From JAUILA01 sp964563925 (GTDB lineage: Bacteria; Bacteroidota; Bacteroidia; Cytophagales; Cyclobacteriaceae): DNA of 64,000 nt. Positions 43,123 through 50,537 of the stretch are shown one piece after another. Position 1 is the stretch's first letter, and every line of letters starts with the position of its first letter. The stretch covers positions 4,609-68,608 of the forward strand of contig CAZLZD010000023.1 in NCBI GenBank assembly GCA_964563925.1. Reading direction: 5' to 3'. Made by a program: the position numbers and the translations under genes. The notes below the pieces were generated by a model. That model did not search any database. It had not been told where the DNA came from and saw nothing but the letters and a program-made list of their open reading frames with translations.

Positions 43123-44713
43123 TGAATGTATCGGCCGGGTCAGGAATGGCCCGTAAAGTCAGCTCGTTGCCAAATTGGTCATAGATCACACGGATAGTCG
43201 TTTGGCCTGTAATAAGGGGAATTATTTTTTCCTCACCCCGGGCCACAACGGTGCTGAAATAGGGGACATGATCCGCGATCAGATTGGTATTATCTATTTC
43301 GTCACCATAAAAATGGAGGACCTGGACATCACCCTCATACGTATTGACAAAGGTCCTGTTGACATGAGGGTACCGGGGAGAATTAGGCTGGTGGTTTACC
43401 AGCTGGTAGTCCACCATACGATATGATTCCGGGAGATCACCTGTCTCCAGCAGGAGGTAATCCACCTCCTGGTCTGTGGGATAATGGGAAAGCTGTGTCT
43501 GGGAAATCGTAAGTGGATCAATACCGTAACTGGCTTTAAATATTTCAGCCATTCGCGGCCTGCGTTCCGCTCCCGAAGATTCAAATATATGGTCAAGCCC
43601 GGCATACACCACAACCTTTGCCCGGTCATCCTGTGCAAAAGTAGCTGCATAGAGATTGTTAGCCTGATTTGCTTCACGGTCACCACCTTCTGATTCATAA
43701 GCCACAAAACGAAAGCCCAGCCGTTTTGCTTCTCTTATGAGGTAGTTAAACTGTTGCTCCATGGCGTAAAAACCTGTGGTCACCATTGGGATCGACCCGG
43801 ATTCGTTGAGCACACTGTCTTCCCCAACAGTGAGTCCTTCAAATGCCAGGTGTGTAAATCCCTGTTCCTTTAACGCAGGCAAAAGGTCGAGCAGGAAAAT
43901 CCTGTGCCGGGGATAGAAGTGATTTTCATTGATCATGACCAGTGCCTTGTCACGGGTTTCCTGAAGGATTGCCTCTAGAGCCTGCTGGTCAGGTATTCCC
44001 TTTTCTGACAGGATTGCCCGGACATCATCCCTGACCGGTTGCCTGGCTTCAAAATCCTCAATCAGTTCCTGGTATTGACGATTTTCTCCGAGGAATGAGC
44101 TGAAGGTCAGCATCATCTGGTATTTGAGGGAAAAGACCTGCCCGTCGGATTCGGGATAATTCCGGATACGTTCCAGGGCATTCAGGTACTGGTTGGAAGT
44201 CATGAAACGCCTGACCAGCGGAAAAAGAGAGGCTATTTCCTTGTTATAATCACTCCCCACCACCAGGCTTTCAAACATCCTGCGTGTATCCGTTTCAACA
44301 GCTATGCGAGCCGTCGGATCCCTCTCAACCCCTACGAAATAAAAATAATGGTCCCCGAGAAGTGTATCATAGGCAACGTACTGATTACCTGACGGCATTG
44401 CCAGCGGATCTTCAGCCACAAAGAGAAATACCTCGTAGTGTGGTGTACTGGTCTTGCCATATATGAGAACGGGAAGGCCCTTTAACCACTCATCCTGGCT
44501 GACACGGTTTGCAATTACCCCGGCATCTGTATAGTAATCGATGTCTCCTGGCGATCGATAATGCATTTGCAGGGAGTCATTGTAGATATGTCGATAATAG
44601 TCCGAGACATATCGGTTGGAGCTAAAAAAGGAATGCGTGACCGGCTTTGGAGCACAGGAGCTCCCATATACCAGGACGGCTGACAATACAGACAGAAAGA
44701 ATAAATTCTTCAT
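43106..44713 (-). CDS. Lipoprotein with EreA/ChaN/TIKI-like C-terminal domain
   Basis: 535 residues. The lipobox is GSSC (Cys20). Residues about 25-240 are a domain I do not recognise, rich in Tyr and Asp (IDYYTDAGVIANRVSQDEWLKGLPV...). From about 250 a TIKI/erythromycin-esterase-like domain begins: ALVMINENHFYPRHRIFLLDLLPALKEQGFTHLAFEGL with Glu263 and His265 as the metal-type residues, then YEQQFNYLIREAKRLGFRFVAYESEGG and VVVYAGLDHIFES with a second His. This is the fold of EreA and ChaN, but no macrolide resistance is implied. A periplasmic hydrolase or haem-type binding protein is possible. Confidence 0.75.
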   Translation of the reverse strand: MKNLFFLSVLSAVLVYGSSCAPKPVTHSFFSSNRYVSDYYRHIYNDSLQMHYRSPGDIDYYTDAGVIANRVSQDEWLKGLPVLIYGKTSTPHYEVFLFVAEDPLAMPSGNQYVAYDTLLGDHYFYFVGVERDPTARIAVETDTRRMFESLVVGSDYNKEIASLFPLVRRFMTSNQYLNALERIRNYPESDGQVFSLKYQMMLTFSSFLGENRQYQELIEDFEARQPVRDDVRAILSEKGIPDQQALEAILQETRDKALVMINENHFYPRHRIFLLDLLPALKEQGFTHLAFEGLTVGEDSVLNESGSIPMVTTGFYAMEQQFNYLIREAKRLGFRFVAYESEGGDREANQANNLYAATFAQDDRAKVVVYAGLDHIFESSGAERRPRMAEIFKASYGIDPLTISQTQLSHYPTDQEVDYLLLETGDLPESYRMVDYQLVNHQPNSPRYPHVNRTFVNTYEGDVQVLHFYGDEIDNTNLIADHVPYFSTVVARGEEKIIPLITGQTTIRVIYDQFGNELTLRAIPDPADTFINEME

Positions 44714-44734
44714 GGAAATTCAATTGATCGGAGG

Positions 44735-44742
44735 CAAAACTA
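44735..44742 (-). promoter_or_regulatory. Candidate promoter -7 element (TAGTTTTG, minus strand)
   Basis: On the minus strand TAGTTTTG matches TAnnTTTG exactly, ending 21 bases before the ATG at 44713. A T-rich stretch lies about 20 bases upstream. It overlaps a small palindrome ACTAAA-GA-TTTAGT (44739-44752). Confidence 0.3.
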
Positions 44743-44773
44743 AAGATTTAGTTGTAAAAAACCGAATCCATGC

Positions 44774-45319
44774 TCAGCGGGCCTGAATCGATCGCTGCAG
44801 GCTTAGCACAATGCCTCCGGTAGTGAGGAGCATCCACAGAATCATGATGCCATACTGTCCGAAAAAGCTGGAAAAAAAGGATCCCCCGGTGACAGGCATG
44901 GTTTCGGTGATCCACATTCCGGCGGGAATACTGGCTGCCGCCAGGAAAAAAGTGATCAGTACATTCCGGGGAGATAACCGCACCGCCCGGATCAGCGCGC
45001 CATTAAGCAACATGACCAGGCTTCCTGCGGCACCAACCACGGCAGCCTGCAGGATCATACGCGAATATTCAATATTCAGCATGAGAATAACCGCCCCGGT
45101 AAAGATGGCCACGGTGCCAAGAATGATCAGGACCACCCGACCGATCATTTGTTTCACCGGTTTACTGCCACTGGTCAGAGGTATCCCCAGGCTGAACAGG
45201 AACGGAATGGCAATCATCCATTCTGTGTAATAGGCGACCATCGCTCCGGCGAGGGCAAGGAGGCTGGTCACCCAGAAAGTCCGGGTGCCCCTTCGGACAA
45301 TTGTGACAGAATTTTTCAT
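44774..45319 (-). CDS. Six-helix membrane protein, unknown function
   Basis: 181 residues with a basic start (MKNSVTIVRRGTRTF) and about six hydrophobic helices (VTSLLALAGAMVAYY, WMIAIPFLFSLGIPL, VVLIILGTVAIFTGAVILML, AAVVGAAGSLVMLLNG, LITFFLAAASIPAGMW, IMILWMLLTTGGIVL). No charged pore or motif is recognisable, and I cannot assign a family. The EreA-like gene lies 60 bases downstream on the same strand, but a promoter-like box between them suggests separate transcription. Confidence 0.65.
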   Translation of the reverse strand: MKNSVTIVRRGTRTFWVTSLLALAGAMVAYYTEWMIAIPFLFSLGIPLTSGSKPVKQMIGRVVLIILGTVAIFTGAVILMLNIEYSRMILQAAVVGAAGSLVMLLNGALIRAVRLSPRNVLITFFLAAASIPAGMWITETMPVTGGSFFSSFFGQYGIMILWMLLTTGGIVLSLQRSIQAR

Positions 45320-45456
45320 ATAGAGCTGGTCTTCCTCAATATATACACGAAGTTAACCAGGTTTCCATGACATCTGTCATTACGACGCTGGTAAAAAGCA
45401 TGACCTTTATCGTTACATTATCGCAGCGTACCGCTTGTGCAAATGTACCGGGATAA

Positions 45457-46872
45457 TTAATCCCGGGTAATCTTCGGACTGGAATTATTATGACTTCCCA
45501 TACGGATCACCTCACCATCGCTGTTTCTTTCGAAAATCAGCGCTTCACCGGGTTCACCGTTGTCGCGTATCCGTCGGAAGGTGTCGCCTTCCTCGTGTTT
45601 ATAGAAAGTCATGGCGTCGACCGGGTTATCGGTGGGTAGTCGTATGGTGTAGAGTTTCCCGTTCATTGATCCGATATAGGTTTCACTGCCCCAGGGCTGC
45701 GAACTGTAGTAACCGATGTACGGGGTGAGGTCGGTAGTGCTTTCTTCGTCCTTTTTTCCGGATTCTGCCTTGGTTAGAATCTTATGAATACCACTCGCGT
45801 ATTTACCCGGGTTGGTCCCGCTGGCATTGATAATTACCGCGTATGCTTTTTCGCCGGAGGGGTTAATCATGAGGGCTGAGCGGTATCCGGGGCAACTTCC
45901 CCCGTGACCGACCCATTTTTTGCCATCAGGCCCCTTGTAAACACTGAAGCCAAGGCCCCAGTGGGTATCAAAATCGGGATCGGTCCAGTGCACGGTATGC
46001 ATATTTCTGAGTGTGGAAGGCAGCAGCAATTCTGCGGTGGTTGTATCGACAAGGCGGAGGTTCCAGGAGGCAAATTTTCCCAGGTCTTCGACCGTTGAGG
46101 AATAGCCTGCGGCAGGTTTGATCCCATTTGCCTGGAAGAGATTGACTTTTTCCCTTTCTCCATCACGGTGAACGGCAGAATAGCCAAAGGCCAGTCCTTT
46201 GCCGTACTGGTCTTCAGGAAGGCTGGTGGAGGTATGTGCAAGGCCCAGCGGGGACAATATATTCTCCTGCACATACGCATCATAATCCTGCCCCGAAACT
46301 TCCTGAACGATCTCGCCCAGCAGGGTAAGTCCGAGGTTGCTGTACTGGAAATAGGTAGAAGCCGGATAGAGAGTTTCCTGGTCCGAGAGCGCCATCCGTA
46401 TCTCCTCGCGGGAAGGGAAAGGAAAATCGGGACCTGTCCAGTACGGATAATTGGCCTCCCGGGGGAGACCGGAAGAATGGGTCATCAGAGAACGCACGGT
46501 AATGGGTCCGGAATCACCAAATTGCTGGTTGAGGTCGTACCACGGCAGAAGGTCTTCGATGCGATCATCCAGGCGCAGTTTACCCTCTTCGTAGAGTTGC
46601 ATGACGGCCACCGAGGTGAAGAGTTTGGAAATGGAGCAAATACTCCCGATGGTGGAAGTACTCATGGGCACTTCTCCCTCGATATTGGCCATTCCCACGG
46701 CACCTTTCCAGATTACCTCCTGGTCCTGAACGGCGATCGCTGAGATTCCCGGCAGGTTTTCATAATCTTTCTGGGCATCGAGCCAGACTTCAATCAGGGT
46801 GAATGCTTCTTCCTGTGCCTGGCTGGCAAGGAAACACATCATAAAGGAGAGTAAGCAAAGGAGTGATTTCAT
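45457..46872 (-). CDS. Exported serine hydrolase of the class C beta-lactamase family
   Basis: 471 residues with a signal peptide (MKSLLCLLSFMMCFLASQAQ). The nucleophile motif is Ser80-Ile-Ser-Lys83 in GSICSISKLFTSVAV, followed by the Tyr motif YFQYSNLGLTLLGEI and the third-site segment WVGHGGSCPGYRS (HGG in place of KTG). That layout is AmpC-related, as in esterases, D-aminopeptidases and penicillin-binding-like hydrolases; most such proteins do not confer resistance. The C-terminal 110 residues form an added beta domain (IGYYSSQPWGSETYIGSMNGKLYTIRL). It is divergent from the NYN gene. Confidence 0.9.
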   Translation of the reverse strand: MKSLLCLLSFMMCFLASQAQEEAFTLIEVWLDAQKDYENLPGISAIAVQDQEVIWKGAVGMANIEGEVPMSTSTIGSICSISKLFTSVAVMQLYEEGKLRLDDRIEDLLPWYDLNQQFGDSGPITVRSLMTHSSGLPREANYPYWTGPDFPFPSREEIRMALSDQETLYPASTYFQYSNLGLTLLGEIVQEVSGQDYDAYVQENILSPLGLAHTSTSLPEDQYGKGLAFGYSAVHRDGEREKVNLFQANGIKPAAGYSSTVEDLGKFASWNLRLVDTTTAELLLPSTLRNMHTVHWTDPDFDTHWGLGFSVYKGPDGKKWVGHGGSCPGYRSALMINPSGEKAYAVIINASGTNPGKYASGIHKILTKAESGKKDEESTTDLTPYIGYYSSQPWGSETYIGSMNGKLYTIRLPTDNPVDAMTFYKHEEGDTFRRIRDNGEPGEALIFERNSDGEVIRMGSHNNSSPKITRD

Positions 46873-47001
46873 TTTTTTGGGTTTAGATGGTCAGGTGTTG
46901 TTCAAGATACTAATTTACCCGGGAAAACCACAGCATCCTTTTACTCCCGTCTCTTCGGCGCCTGCCGTGTGATTGCCCGTTATATTAACTATCTTTACTT
47001 C

Positions 47002-47736
47002 ATGACTAAGGACATCAAGCTGGCCGTCCTGATTGACGGCGATAATATTCCCTCGCGCTACATTAAGGAGATGATGGAGGAGATCACCAAATATGGAACT
47101 CCGACCATAAAGCGGATTTACGGGGACTGGACCAAGCCACACCTGGCAAAGTGGAAAAATCTTTTGCTGGAGAATGCGATTAACCCCATCCAGCAGTACA
47201 GCTACACCACTGGTAAAAATGCCACCGACAGCGCCATGATCATCGATGCCATGGATATTCTGTATTCCGGCAAGGTGAATGGGTTTTGTCTTGTCTCCTC
47301 TGATAGTGACTTCACCAAGCTTGCCACCCGTTTACGCGAGGCGGGGGTCAACGTCATCGGCATCGGGGAAAAGAAAACCCCTGACCCGTTTATAGTAGCC
47401 TGTGATAAGTTTATCTATCTGGAGATCCTGCACAAGGAAAATGGCACCGAAGAAGGCTCGAAGGGCAAACAGTCCAAACAGGATGTGGACAAGGTTACCC
47501 CGAAGGTATTGCGGCTGCTCAGGCAATCAGTAAATGATGTGGCAGACGAAGACGGATGGGCCTTTCTCGGGGACGTCGGCTCCATGATCCTCAAGAAACA
47601 GCCCAATTTTGATTCCCGTAATTTTGGGTTTGACAAACTGACCCCTTTGTTCAAATCCACCAGGCAGTTTGAGATCGAGGAAAAGGACCAGGGCGGCGGA
47701 CGGTTTAAGCTTATCTATGTGCGCAACAAGAAATAA
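47002..47736 (+). CDS. NYN-domain ribonuclease-like protein with LOTUS/OST-HTH domain
   Basis: The ATG at 47002 gives 244 residues. The N-terminal NYN (PIN-like) nuclease domain shows LAVLIDGDNIPSRY with Asp12 and Asp14, KNATDSAMIIDAMDIL and FCLVSSDSDFTKLATRLREAG, a full set of acidic metal ligands. The C-terminal LOTUS domain spans about 160-240 (KVTPKVLRLLRQSVNDVADEDGWAFLGDVGSMILKKQPNFDSRNFG), which binds RNA in such proteins. This NYN-LOTUS pairing is known in bacteria as a presumed RNase. It is stand-alone, divergent from a serine hydrolase and adjacent by one base to the DinB stop. Confidence 0.9.
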   Translation: MTKDIKLAVLIDGDNIPSRYIKEMMEEITKYGTPTIKRIYGDWTKPHLAKWKNLLLENAINPIQQYSYTTGKNATDSAMIIDAMDILYSGKVNGFCLVSSDSDFTKLATRLREAGVNVIGIGEKKTPDPFIVACDKFIYLEILHKENGTEEGSKGKQSKQDVDKVTPKVLRLLRQSVNDVADEDGWAFLGDVGSMILKKQPNFDSRNFGFDKLTPLFKSTRQFEIEEKDQGGGRFKLIYVRNKK

Positions 47737-48381
47737 TCAGGAAATCCGGCTTTTAATGAGCTTGATCTGACCATTATGATTGGATTCATGTTCGCAGACA
47801 TGAAACCATTTGCAATAGTTATTGGCCCCGCCCCAGAAGTTCTCATCCACCTCCATCAGCCATTCATCGTCGAGCTCGGCAAATTTCTGTCGTGTTTCCT
47901 CTCGGGTCGATTCAAGGATGTCCAGGTAGTAATCCAGGTCATTGCCCTTAATCTGCTCCCGTGCCTCGTCGCCGAGGTTCATTGCCACCCGGAAAGGTTC
48001 AAACTCGCTTGAGCCGGCCACATCCTGCGGTGGGATCCCTTCAAAGGTATTCAGCTGATACCATTTGTCAGTAGCTGCAAGGTGGTACAGCATGGCCCCG
48101 ATCGTATTGCTGTTTTCATCCAGCAGATAATCAAGTCCGGGTTGTCTCATTCCTTTCACCGAATTGAGCATTACAAAACGCATCCAGTCCATCATGGAGA
48201 GGAGCGTACCGATATGCGGCGTATACCCCTCCCTCGGCCCGAGGATATTCAGATTGTCTGCAGGGGGATAATTCGGGACAGCCGGAGCTGAAAATCCGGT
48301 CAGCGCGGTCAATCCGGCACCACCCAGGGCAGTGGCGGCAGCGGTACGTACAAAATTGCGGCGGTTGGTCAGATGTTTCAT
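47737..48381 (-). CDS. Tat-exported DinB-family protein
   Basis: 214 residues. The N-terminus MKHLTNRRNFVRTAAATALGGAGLTAL has the twin-arginine pattern (N-RR-NFV) before a hydrophobic stretch. The DinB four-helix core has three His-type metal positions: AMLYHLAATDKWYQ, and HVCEHESNHNGQIKLIK with two more. Export of this normally cytoplasmic fold suggests a thiol- or metal-dependent enzyme used in the periplasm and inserted with its cofactor. Function is unknown. It ends directly at the NYN stop. Confidence 0.8.
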   Translation of the reverse strand: MKHLTNRRNFVRTAAATALGGAGLTALTGFSAPAVPNYPPADNLNILGPREGYTPHIGTLLSMMDWMRFVMLNSVKGMRQPGLDYLLDENSNTIGAMLYHLAATDKWYQLNTFEGIPPQDVAGSSEFEPFRVAMNLGDEAREQIKGNDLDYYLDILESTREETRQKFAELDDEWLMEVDENFWGGANNYCKWFHVCEHESNHNGQIKLIKSRIS

Positions 48382-48437
48382 GGGTAAGTCGTTGTTGGAG
48401 AATTAATTTACAAAAATAATTTTGGTTTAAGCGGCTG

Positions 48438-50471
48438 TTATTCAGGCATCTTCACGTCTTCCCCCCATACATATTTCCCGAACCACTGCCAGTTATGCCA
48501 GGTGGCTGCAAGCCGTTCTTTGGGCTTGGTTATCCCATGACCAAACCCTTTGTATATGATCAGCTTTGTTTCCACGCCCACATCCTGCAGGCCCTGGTAG
48601 AGCTCGTAGGCATTGGGGACCGGAACCCGCCGGTCATACTCACCATGCTGGATCAGGGTAGGGGTGGTGGCATTATTAATGTAGGTCATCGGTGAGGTCT
48701 TTTCATAGATATCCTGGTCATTCCAGGGTGTTCCTTCCAGGTACTGACGGGTAAAGGGATGAATGTCGGTATTGACATAATAGGTCATCCAGTTGGAGAT
48801 GCCTGCCCCCACTGATACGGCCTTAAATTTGTCCGAAGTCGTGGTAAGAAAGGCGGAGATATACCCGCCCTGTGACCAGCCCATCACCCCGATCCGCTCG
48901 CTGTCGACCAGGCCTTCATTCTCCAGGTGAGCCACACCTGACAAGACATCCCAGGCATCCCCGACTCCCAGGTTGCGCACATTGAGTGAGCGGAATTTTT
49001 CGCCGTAGCCAGCTGAGCCCCGGTAGTTGGGTTGAAGGATAAGCGCTCCTTTATTCAGCCATTGTACCATCGGATAGACATAGGAGGGGACCGGTGACGG
49101 AACCGAAATTCCGGTAGGCCCGCCGTGTATCACCACCAGCAAAGGGTATTTTCTGGAGGGGTCATAATCTTTCGGTTTATGCAGCACTCCTTCAATCACG
49201 GTGCCATCCTCGCTTTCCCATTGGATCATTTCACTGTCGGAGGTGGCCCAGTTGGCTATCTGGTCAGACATGGTGCTGATTTTGCGTGTTTGCTTACCGG
49301 TAAAGGGTGCAGGTGATACATACACTTCTGTCAGGTCATCATCGTTTACCGCGGTAAAGGCCATTCTTTCGCCGTTTTTGGAGAATGACAGGTCAAATAT
49401 CCGTTCCGGCCCGGCCATGATCATCTCCGTCTGCCCTGAGTTGGGGTTGACCCTGATTATTTTCCGCAATGATTTCTTAAACGCCAGCGCATAGATCCCG
49501 CTGCCCGTCCATTCACCGCCGCTGATTTCTTCATCCAGGTCCATTGCCAGCTCCGTATTCTCCGAGCCGTCCGTATTGATCCTCAGCAGATGTCCGTTTT
49601 TGTAAAAGAAGGTTGTGGTATCGCCAAGAGCACTGCTGTAAAGGATTGCCTTTCCATCGGGTGACCAGTCAATGAGCTGGTCCACGCCCGGGTTCCTCAC
49701 CAGGGGAACAAGTGTGGAATCGGACATCGTATAGAGGTAGATATCACTCCGGGCGAAGCTCAGAATATTCTGGTTGGGTACCAGGGTCAGTCCGATTTTC
49801 GAACCGTCCGGGGACCACTCGAAGCCCGCTACACTCAGCGTGCTGTCCGTCGGCAACTTTTTAGCCTGATGCACAGAGGGTGTGCTGTCACCAGGCAGGG
49901 GGCGCCTCACCAGCTGATCAGGATGAAAGTTGAGTATCCACAGCTCGGTTTTCCCGTACTCGGCATCCTCGACACTGTACCCGCCGTATTTCTTTTCCCT
50001 TTCTTCGTGCTTTTGATCGGCAGACTGGGTAAACAGCATACGTGTGCCGTCTGGTGACCACTCGAAACGCTGAACACCATTCGGCGCTTCGGTCAGCGGG
50101 AAAGATTCCCCTCCGGTGGCACGAATTACGTGTACCTGGGTCTTATTCCCTTTGTCTGACAGAAAGGCAAGCCAGTCTCCGGAGGGAGACCATGCCGGTG
50201 AAGTGCTGCTGCCTGACGGGTTGTGGGTGAAGGGAAACGGGTTTCCGCCATCGCGTGACAGCCAGATCTCCGTATCGAATCTATTGTTTTCCCAGTCGGC
50301 CTGACCCACCTGGAAGGCTATATGATTGCCGTCCGGCGAGATAGCCGGATTACTGGCAGAAGCCAGTGAAATTACCTCTTCAAAAGAGGGCTCGTGAAGG
50401 TCCTGCCCGGAAGCCGGACAGGTACCTCCCACTAATAAGATTACCGTAAGGGCAAGAAACGAATGTCGCAT
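48438..50471 (-). CDS. S9-family (acylaminoacyl/DPP-type) exported peptidase
   Basis: The ATG at 50471 gives 677 residues with a signal peptide (MRHSFLALTVILLVGGTCPASGQ). An N-terminal propeller has repeated WSPDGT, WSPSGDWLAFLSD and WSPDGSKIGLTL blades. The C-terminal hydrolase has HGGPTGISVPSP, Ser533 in GWSQGGYISAF, Asp613 in GEYDRRVPVPN and His645 in GFGHGI. It should remove dipeptides or acylated residues from peptides in the periplasm. The upstream spacer holds a TATAATTG box near 50495 on the minus strand. It is the second S9 enzyme in the window and, unlike the first, not a lipoprotein. Confidence 0.92.
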   Translation of the reverse strand: MRHSFLALTVILLVGGTCPASGQDLHEPSFEEVISLASASNPAISPDGNHIAFQVGQADWENNRFDTEIWLSRDGGNPFPFTHNPSGSSTSPAWSPSGDWLAFLSDKGNKTQVHVIRATGGESFPLTEAPNGVQRFEWSPDGTRMLFTQSADQKHEEREKKYGGYSVEDAEYGKTELWILNFHPDQLVRRPLPGDSTPSVHQAKKLPTDSTLSVAGFEWSPDGSKIGLTLVPNQNILSFARSDIYLYTMSDSTLVPLVRNPGVDQLIDWSPDGKAILYSSALGDTTTFFYKNGHLLRINTDGSENTELAMDLDEEISGGEWTGSGIYALAFKKSLRKIIRVNPNSGQTEMIMAGPERIFDLSFSKNGERMAFTAVNDDDLTEVYVSPAPFTGKQTRKISTMSDQIANWATSDSEMIQWESEDGTVIEGVLHKPKDYDPSRKYPLLVVIHGGPTGISVPSPVPSYVYPMVQWLNKGALILQPNYRGSAGYGEKFRSLNVRNLGVGDAWDVLSGVAHLENEGLVDSERIGVMGWSQGGYISAFLTTTSDKFKAVSVGAGISNWMTYYVNTDIHPFTRQYLEGTPWNDQDIYEKTSPMTYINNATTPTLIQHGEYDRRVPVPNAYELYQGLQDVGVETKLIIYKGFGHGITKPKERLAATWHNWQWFGKYVWGEDVKMPE

Positions 50472-50537
50472 AATGTGGTGATTTGTGTATATCAATTATA
50501 CGACATTCAACCCATTACTTCTTTGCTGCTCTGGCAA

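Noticed and set aside
43106..44713. Macrolide resistance by the EreA-like domain
   Set aside because: Only the fold resemblance is visible; the fused N-terminal domain and lipoprotein signal differ from known resistance esterases.
46168..46743. 191-codon open frame antisense to the serine hydrolase
   Set aside because: It has no domain and is fully inside a supported beta-lactamase-family gene.
45457..46872. Beta-lactam resistance gene
   Set aside because: The third active-site motif is HGG rather than KTG and the protein has an extra C-terminal domain, as in related peptidases and esterases.
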